The notes beneath the pieces are model-generated. The model ran no database searches. It was not told the DNA's origin and saw only the letters and a program-made list of their open reading frames with translations. Shown here piece after piece: positions 10,201 through 16,200 of a DNA stretch of 16,200 bases (its first letter is position 1; every line of letters starts with the position of its first letter). Both the position numbers and the translations under genes were made by a program. The DNA is from Thelonectria olida (Eukaryota > Ascomycota > Sordariomycetes > Hypocreales > Nectriaceae), in contig JAGPYM010000146.1 of the NCBI GenBank assembly GCA_020736575.1, forward strand, positions 1 to 16,200, in the 5' to 3' direction.

Positions 10201-11347
10201 TAATAAGAATAAAAGATTAAATAAGAAAAAAAGAGAAAAAAGGAAAAAGAATAATTAAAAGTAAATATAAATTATAATTATAAAGGTTATTAAAGTGATG
10301 TATAAAAATAAAAGTAATTAAATAAATATATAAACTAGCTAATAATTTATAACTTTCTATTATCTAATTAGTTTAATATAATATATATTTAATTAAATAG
10401 TATAAAACTATTTAGTATTTTTCTTTTTTAAATAATATAGCTTTTCCTTTTTTTATATTTTTCTTTTTAAAACTTATTAACTTACCTTATATTTAAATAT
10501 TATATTTTTATAACTTTTTATAATACCTTACTTTTTATTTCTTTTTTTTAATTTTAATTACTAGTTAATCCTACTATTCCTAACTTCCTATTATATTCTA
10601 ATTATAATAGTTAAAACTCCTAAATATTATATTATTTAAAATATAAATAGATTTAATTTATAAACTCCTACTTTATACTAATAAAAAGATTTCTAGCTAC
10701 TAACTCTAACTAGTACTACCCCTTAATAATAAGAACCCTAAACCTTAACTAATAATAATACTAAATATTTCCCTATTATAGCTTATAGTTACTCTATTAG
10801 CTTTTATTATATTAATATTTACTAGTTTAAAAGGAAAGCTAAATTCTATTATAAAAAGGAAATAGCTATATCTTCTAATTTAATAACTGAGCTATATTAA
10901 TAGCCTGCTCTTATTTACTTTTAAATCTTTTAACTTCTAAATATTATATAATAGTTATTTAATTTCTCTTAACCTATTTATATAAATAAGTTTAAAAATA
11001 TTCTTTTTTATAATCTATTTAAAAACGGCCAAATTATTAATATTATATAGGAAAAATATTATACTAATATTTAGGAAAGTATATAAATATTATTAAAAGG
11101 TATATATACTTTCTTATTAGGGCTTTAAATTATATTATATACTATTTCTTATAATATAAAAGATTTAATTGCTATTATAAAAAAACTAATAATATTTAAC
11201 TTTCTACTAGTTTATTATATAAATAAATTAAATAATTAGAAAGTTTTATACTTTACTTTTCTTCCTTCTAGTAGAAATATAGCCAATTTATAAAATATTA
11301 ATATAAGTTTTAATAGCCTTATAAAACTAAAAATAACTTATTATAAT

Positions 11348-11611
11348 AAATAGTTTATTATTATTATTATTAAAAAAGCTGATAATCTAGGCACATAATA
11401 GAGATTGATACAGGCCAAACCCTAGCCTTATATCTATTATAATAAGCTTCTTAATAGGGCTCACAGTTGGTCTCAAGGTAAAAGTCCCTGCCAAGTAAAC
11501 CTTACTCAAGGAACCTTATATGGAAATAGAGCAAGGCAACCAGGCAGCAAAATACACCAAGAGTTTACACAATAATAAAAATCACCGATCGTAAAGAAAT
11601 AGTTTATTATT
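11348..11611. mobile_element. short unmutated insertion with 15-bp direct repeats
   Basis: The 15-mer aaatagtttattatt occurs exactly at 11348-11362 and again at 11597-11611. It brackets about 234 bp, most of which (from about 11378) has normal CA/TG content, unlike both flanks. Duplications of this length are typical of target-primed insertion by LINE-mobilised sequences. Read on the minus strand the insert ends in a run of T followed by TAA repeats (11363-11377), which would serve as a simple 3' tail of a SINE or processed RNA. No reading frame, tRNA body or clear Pol III boxes were found, so the source is unknown. The flanks are AT-rich, so a chance repeat is not fully excluded. Confidence 0.5.
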
Positions 11612-12782
11612 TGCCTTATTAATTATAATAACTATTACTAGAAATTGATTATTTTTAATAAAGCAGTTAGTTATTTATTTTATTATAATAGCCTTTCTTT
11701 TAGTTTAAGTAAATAATTAATATATATAACTTATATATTTTACTAAGTGCTTGCTTTAATAGGTTTCCCTTATAATTTTACTATATTCTGCCCTTCTATT
11801 TATATTTAAAAAGATAATTAGACTTATAGTTATATTATTATAACTTATATTTTTTTAAACTTATAAATACTAGTAGGGGCTAGTTAAGTAGACCTTACCC
11901 GCTCCTATTAGCCCAATCTCTTATTTATTAAAATAAATACTACTTAATCTTTTAATATAAATTAAATTAAATTCTTACTATTTTAATAAAATTAGATATT
12001 TATATTTATTAGATTAAATAGTTAGTATAAGCTTAAAAACCTAAATAAGGGAAGTAATTAAATAAAGCAGTTTTTTATAATACTAGCCTTTAAAAAGATT
12101 AATATTAAAAATCTTCTTATTTATAATAGTAAAAATTTTAATAATTACTTTAATAACTTAAGAATAATATAATATAAATAAATTAATCTTGCCCACTTAC
12201 TTATAGGAGCTGCTTTAAATTGCACTTAATATAGTAAATTTTAAATAATTAATTAGCCTAATCTTTCTATTATAAACTATTAAAATAAATAGTAAGTTAT
12301 TATTAAATTTAAAAAATATAAAATATATTAAAACCCCTAGCCTATTAATAATACTTTTAAAATTTATATATTAGCTTTTTTAATAATAGCTATTACTTAA
12401 GTTAGAAACTAGTATATTTTTAAATAAAACCTTAATATTATTACTTATTTACTTTTATTTAAAAAGTTTAAATACTTTTATTATTTTATTTTACTTAAGA
12501 TTTTAATATTTAAAACCCCTAGTAATAAGTAAAAGGCTTTATTTTTATAAATAGTTAAAATACCTTTTAAATCCTTAAAAAAAAAGGCTAAAAAGGCTAT
12601 TAAATATATAAGTTATTATATTATAAGCTTAAATATCTACCTTTTAATTAATAATTTAATTAGTAAAAAGCTTATTACTATTAAGCTTATTAAATAGTAT
12701 TATAAGTTTTTTAAACTATTTAAAAAGTCTAATATAATTAAAATACTTATATAACTATTTTAAATATTAAATTTAATAAAAG
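11612..12782. other. RIP-mutated DNA hosting the Fot1-type insertion
   Basis: AT-rich, stop-ridden sequence with rare CA/TG sites. Read with stops suppressed, parts of the + strand look protein-like, but no domain could be named. It and the sequence right of 14646 must have been contiguous before the Fot1-type element inserted at the TA now duplicated at 12783-12784 and 14645-14646. Confidence 0.5.
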
Positions 12783-12784
12783 TA
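12783..12784. other. TA target-site duplication, left
   Basis: The TA directly outside the inverted repeat that begins ACGTACATGA is matched by TA at 14645-14646 at the other end. Outside these the flanks differ (ag on the left, cc on the right), which fixes the element boundary. Confidence 0.85.
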
Positions 12785-12833
12785 ACGTACATGATAAGCG
12801 AGTCGGAAATACAAGCGAGTCGGAAAAAAATCC
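12785..12833 (+). repeat. left 49-bp terminal inverted repeat of Fot1-type element
   Basis: A perfect reverse complement of 14596-14644; the match ends at tcc (12831-12833). It contains the 14-mer aagcgagtcggaaa twice, at 12796-12809 and 12813-12826, a 17-bp period that is a plausible pair of binding sites for the transposase N-terminal helix-turn-helix domains. Confidence 0.93.
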
Positions 12834-12890
12834 TCACCCTCCAGATAGAATTCTAGATAAAATCAAAATAAAGCCTTAAATCAATTGAAA

Positions 12891-14546
12891 CTAATCGCTA
12901 TTCTCTTCTCCAGATATTTCAACAACAATCTGACATGTTCTTGAGTTATGACCAGCCTTACTACATATTCCACACCGCCTTTCCCTCGCCGCCCCCGACC
13001 TTCCCCGATCACCACTTCTCGATAATTCCGCCCTCACCTGCGCATCAACGTCTTTCTGATTAATCTCATCCTTCCCCTCACCTACAGTCATCTTCCCTCC
13101 ATTTCGCAGCCGGGTTCTTTTCGCTCTGCGCCGCTTGCTAAGGGTCTCATTTGACTGTCGAAGGTCCTGGACCTCAGACTCTAATAAGCTCATCTTATGC
13201 ATTATTGCCTTTGTTCCCTTAGTCAATGACTTCAGGGCCTCAAGAATAGACGCAGGTGAGCTACTCTGATGCCTTTTGATTCGTCTTTCGAGGTATTCAG
13301 ACTGTGAGCTAGCCTCAAGCACTGTCTTTGGTGTCTTAGAAACCCAAGGGTCGGGGAGGCCGACCTCCTCTCTAATCGGTGTTGGAGTCCGTAGCTGCAC
13401 GTCAAGCTTCGATATGACATTTTCTGGGTTCAAGGGAACAAGTCCCGCCCCTCGAAAACCTCCCTCAATATTACTCCTTGTCATCGCGGCTTCGTGGGCG
13501 GCACAAAAGGCCGGGAAGAAGTCGGTCTTGGAAACATGGGTTATCGAGCACCTGATCAGATGCTCGATTTCTCGACCATATGCCTTTTTGAGCGGACCAA
13601 AGCACCCGACGTCAAGAGGCTGGAGTAGATGAGACGAATGAGCCGGCATACACAGCGTGATGATGTGGTTGCCTTCGCAATATTTCTCAAAGTCGACCGA
13701 GTGGTGGCTGTCATGCCCATCGAGGATCAGAAGACGATAGCGACCGGTTGATCGGGCCTTGGTGTGTTGATCGAAGTGTTTGAGCCACTCAAGACCTGTA
13801 TCATTGTCGGTCCAGCCATTATGAGTCGTCGCAATAGCCCAATCGTCCGGGAGGTTGCTTTCTTGGTACCAATTAGCGAGGTGATATTGGCCCGCAACCA
13901 CGATGAACGGCGCGATCACCCAGCCTTCGGCATTGATCGCCTGAATGGCCGTAACCCATTCCCGGTTTCCAGGCTGCACTGATTTCGCCTTTCCACGTCT
14001 TTCTGCGCCCGTGACAACCATTCCGCTTGCAATGATGCCCATCATAAAGCCAGTCTCGTCAAAGTTGTAGATGTCAGCTAGGTTGATACCGTATTTCGCG
14101 ATTGTGTTCTCCACGAGCCTGAACCAATGGCGAATAATGGCCGGATCTTCGCATTTAGCCCTCTGATAATCGTATCTACGATTAAAACGCGTCTTTAGGT
14201 CTGGTTGTCGCCTGACGAAGTTGGAAGCCCAGCGCTTGCCGACGGGTGACGCGTCGCGGTCGGCGAGCAGTCGGTTGGCCATTTCTTCCACACCACGAAG
14301 CCGAGGGGGAAACCCTCGAGAGTCTAGGTCGATAATATATTCAATAATGATCTGTTCCTCTAGATCGGATAGTTTGCGTGAATTCGGGATAATATCGCCT
14401 CGAGAAGGTTTGCCATAATATCGATCATAGAGGGTGCTAGGCGGGACTTTATATATCCTTGCAGCGGGATAGATGCGTAATTTTGGGTCGTTTCGAAGAG
14501 CCTGAAGGGCGAGGATAATATTTTTCTCTTTGCTTAACTGTGGCAT
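12891..14546 (-). CDS. Fot1/pogo-type DDE transposase
   Basis: A 551-residue transposase that would bind the element's inverted repeats in the nucleus and catalyse cut-and-paste transposition into TA sites. Residues about 5-50 form a Psq-type helix-turn-helix (AARIYKVPPSTLYDRYYGK) and about 58-125 a CENP-B-type DNA-binding domain (RLRGVEEMANRLLA...WASNFVRR). The DDE_1 catalytic core spans about 155-375. The triad is visible as D163 (YNFDETGF), D276 (LILDGHDSH) and D312 (QPLDVGCFGPLK), with 35 residues between the last two (DD35D), as in fungal Fot1-like enzymes. Residues about 445-470 look like a short coiled coil, followed by a basic stretch, KRRRAKRTRLR (471-481), likely nuclear targeting. 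A CX2CX4HX4C zinc knuckle (C525, C528, H533, C538) lies near the C-terminus. The start has A at -3 and begins directly before the HTH. There are no stops, frameshifts or introns, and the length agrees with Fot1 relatives of about 540 residues. Confidence 0.95.
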   Translation of the reverse strand: MPQLSKEKNIILALQALRNDPKLRIYPAARIYKVPPSTLYDRYYGKPSRGDIIPNSRKLSDLEEQIIIEYIIDLDSRGFPPRLRGVEEMANRLLADRDASPVGKRWASNFVRRQPDLKTRFNRRYDYQRAKCEDPAIIRHWFRLVENTIAKYGINLADIYNFDETGFMMGIIASGMVVTGAERRGKAKSVQPGNREWVTAIQAINAEGWVIAPFIVVAGQYHLANWYQESNLPDDWAIATTHNGWTDNDTGLEWLKHFDQHTKARSTGRYRLLILDGHDSHHSVDFEKYCEGNHIITLCMPAHSSHLLQPLDVGCFGPLKKAYGREIEHLIRCSITHVSKTDFFPAFCAAHEAAMTRSNIEGGFRGAGLVPLNPENVISKLDVQLRTPTPIREEVGLPDPWVSKTPKTVLEASSQSEYLERRIKRHQSSSPASILEALKSLTKGTKAIMHKMSLLESEVQDLRQSNETLSKRRRAKRTRLRNGGKMTVGEGKDEINQKDVDAQVRAELSRSGDRGRSGAARERRCGICSKAGHNSRTCQIVVEISGEENSD

Positions 14547-14595
14547 ACTTGGTGGTTGAGAAATAATTGATTAAAGGAAAATGAAGGTGGTTGGG
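14547..14595 (-). promoter_or_regulatory. short 5' leader of the transposase gene
   Basis: Only 49 bp separate the right inverted repeat from the start codon, so transcription signals must lie here, within the repeat, or in flanking DNA. On the minus strand the leader reads ccccc at the repeat edge, then an AT-rich part, and ends accaagt before ATG. No TATA box is evident. This is a positional inference. Confidence 0.3.
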
Positions 14596-14644
14596 GGATT
14601 TTTTTCCGACTCGCTTGTATTTCCGACTCGCTTATCATGTACGT
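14596..14644 (-). repeat. right 49-bp terminal inverted repeat of Fot1-type element
   Basis: An exact inverted copy of 12785-12833, ending cttatcatgtacgt just before the TA at 14645-14646. It carries the same two copies of the 14-mer on the minus strand. Complete identity of the two ends indicates a young or functionally maintained copy. Confidence 0.93.
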
Positions 14645-14646
14645 TA
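14645..14646. other. TA target-site duplication, right
   Basis: Direct partner of the TA at 12783-12784. The base that follows (c at 14647) no longer matches the mirrored left flank, marking the outer limit. Confidence 0.85.
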
Positions 14647-16200
14647 CCTAATTAACTTATATAAATAATTAATTATATTAAAATATATACTATTTTTATT
14701 TTTAATAGGCTTATTTTTAATACCTAATAGCTAAAAATTACTACTACTTTTAATTAGTACTTTTACCTTCTAATTTAACTAATACTTTAAGCTAAATATT
14801 ATATTAAATAGAATTAATAATAAATTAAAACTATTAAATATAATATTTATATTATAGCTCTAATACCTATTCCTCCTTAAAAAGAATTATCTTTTATACC
14901 TAATCTTACTCTTTAAAGCTAATCCTCCTTTTAACCTTCCAATAGATACTTATTACTTATATAGTTTAATAATTTACCTATTCCTTTTAACTTTAGCCCT
15001 TATTTAAAAAGTCCCTCTCCTACACTTATAAAAAATCAAATAGATTTTCTACCTACTATATAAAATAAGCCCCTAGCTTATTAGAGTTCTTTTTAAAAAA
15101 TACTCTCTAGTTTTTAATCTTATTTACCTACTGCCTTTTAAACTAGTAAGCTAGTACCTCTACTATTTTAGCCTTTATAACTTTTAAGTTTACTATTCTA
15201 ATTTTATACTATTCTTATTATAACTACCCTATTAATTATTTAAAATATAAATATTTATTATTAAGACTTAATAATAAAATTAATTACTTTTAAATAACCT
15301 AAGTCCCTTATACTTATAGCTATTTAACTAGATACTCCTACTACTAATTCTAAAAATAAAAAGGTAAATAAAAGTAATAAGAGTAATAAAAAGATAAAAG
15401 TAATAAAAGTAAGAAGAATAATAATAATAATAGTAATAATTAATATTATTATATTTAATTCTTAATAGTAATATTTATATTTTAATAGATAAAATTAAAA
15501 AGTTTAAATAGATTAATTAAATTTATATTTTATTATTTAAGTTTTTTTTATTTTTCTTTTTATATATTAGCTTTTTACCTTTTATTACTATTAGTTTTTA
15601 TTATTAAGCTTATATTATAATAGTATTTTATATAGCTTTTAGGATTTTAAGAGCAAGAGTTAGCTTATATAGGAAGGTTTATAATAGTAGTAGTAAGTTA
15701 TTAGTAGAGATTATAATAATAAGAATAGAGGATTTTTATTAAAGTTAATAAGAATTAGGTAGTTTAAACTTTTTATTAAATCGAGCTATATAAATTTAAA
15801 AGGAGAGGCTAGCAACTTTAAGGATAGATATTATACCTTTTTATAGTTTTTTTTATTAAGTTTTTACTTAAGTTTTTATAATTTATTTTAATATTTCTAA
15901 TTATTCCCTTTTAATTATTTAATTTACCTATTTTCTATTTTACTTTTTATTTATAATTATAACTAATTGCAAATAAGAGTTAATTTTCTTTTAAGTTTCT
16001 ATTATTTTATCTTTTATATAGTTACTTTTTATAATTACTTCTATTAGGGGTTAGGTTATATTATTGCTCCTACTATTAAAATATAAACTAGAGTTTAATT
16101 AAGTAGTACTTTTATTTTAAAAGGCTGGAATAAGGTTTTTTAAATAAGGTTTATTTAATTAAGATTTTTACTTAAAAGCTAATTATAAACCTTATAAAAA
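14647..16200. other. RIP-mutated DNA right of the Fot1-type element
   Basis: AT-rich sequence with very few CA/TG sites, continuous with the block left of 12783 before insertion. No usable reading frame or nameable domain was found on either strand; about 14860-15240 is notably pyrimidine-rich on the + strand. A purine-rich low-complexity tract of repeated agtaataa/aaaagtaa-like units lies at about 15352-15440. No repeats of the left part of the window were recognised. Confidence 0.5.

Larger units (their letters stand above)
7458..11347. other. RIP-mutated transposon DNA, mostly unassigned
   Basis: Nearly 3.9 kb of AT-rich sequence with few CA/TG sites and no usable reading frame on either strand. 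It contains the inverted-repeat unit at 7947-8313 and a possible LTR junction at 10154-10169, listed separately. Base composition shifts along the region: purine-rich on the + strand at about 10196-10260, then pyrimidine-rich at about 10430-10760. This suggests more than one decayed element, but conceptual translations that read through stops did not give a domain I would name. Confidence 0.5.
12785..14644 (-). mobile_element. intact Fot1/pogo-type DNA transposon
   Basis: An 1860-bp element bounded by perfect 49-bp terminal inverted repeats and flanked by TA on both sides (12783-12784, 14645-14646), the target duplication of Tc1/mariner/pogo elements. It contains a single uninterrupted minus-strand transposase gene with 57 bp between the left repeat and the stop codon and 49 bp between the right repeat and the start codon. 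Length and organisation match fungal Fot1/Pot2-type elements of about 1.9 kb. Base composition and CA/TG content are normal, in contrast to the mutated DNA on both sides, so the copy has not been through RIP. Everything needed for an autonomous element appears present; actual mobility is inference. Confidence 0.93.

Noticed and set aside
10728..10752. Telomere-like aaccctaaacctt
   Set aside because: A single imperfect occurrence, with no tandem array.
5982..12822. Shared octamer caagcgag in the ends of the Tc1-type (5962-5991) and Fot1-type (12785-12833) elements
   Set aside because: Only eight bases match, at different distances from the ends and with unrelated surroundings, so common ancestry or cross-recognition cannot be argued.
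13232..14418. Small reading frames (62-118 codons) on both strands within the transposase region
   Set aside because: They overlap the 551-codon transposase, show no recognisable domain, and are the expected out-of-frame shadows of a GC-normal coding sequence.
14860..15240. Pyrimidine-rich stretch as a proline/serine-rich gag gene
   Set aside because: The translation is protein-like only when stops are ignored and lacks any diagnostic motif such as a zinc knuckle, so no assignment is justified.
1..16200. CRISPR array, bacterial operon or phage content
   Set aside because: No regularly spaced repeats, no ribosome binding sites with tight gene packing, and all recognisable genes are eukaryotic transposons.

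Overview
This window looks like a heterochromatic, AT-rich block from a filamentous ascomycete (Pezizomycotina-type fungus). It is a transposon graveyard that has passed through repeat-induced point mutation (RIP) or a very similar C-to-T process. Almost every CpA/TpG site outside a few islands has become TpA. For example, positions 2279-2814 contain no CA or TG dinucleotide, and reading frames are riddled with TAA/TAG where CAA, CAG or TGG would be expected. No host gene was recognised.

Layout: (1) 1 to about 3990 holds the RIP-destroyed remains of a Ty1/Copia retrotransposon on the + strand: GAG-pre-integrase, integrase, reverse transcriptase with its catalytic Asp pair turned to Asn, and RNase H. 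(2) About 3990-5530 is RIP-mutated sequence without an assignable gene. (3) About 5531-5961 is an unmutated island with a tRNA-like, Pol III-promoter-like segment. (4) 5962-7455 is a complete but dead Tc1/mariner-superfamily element with 30-bp terminal inverted repeats, TA target duplications and a minus-strand transposase pseudogene. (5) 7458-11347 is RIP-mutated and contains a 367-bp MITE-like inverted-repeat unit (7947-8313) and a possible LTR junction near 10169. (6) 11348-11611 is a short unmutated insertion flanked by a 15-bp direct repeat. (7) 11612-12782 is RIP-mutated sequence. (8) 12785-14644 is an apparently intact 1860-bp Fot1/pogo-type DNA transposon with perfect 49-bp terminal inverted repeats and an uninterrupted 551-codon transposase. 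(9) 14647-16200 is again RIP-mutated.

The main story is chronological. Old Copia and Tc1 copies were mutated, whereas the Fot1-type element and the 11.4-kb insertion carry no such mutations and sit directly inside mutated DNA, so they arrived later or escaped. The Tc1 element is half protected: its left inverted repeat keeps the apparent ancestral bases while the right one shows C-to-T changes. I found no convincing new multi-gene system. The most informative items are the intact transposase with its DD35D triad and C-terminal CCHC knuckle, the doubled 14-bp motif inside its inverted repeats, and the two short unmutated islands.
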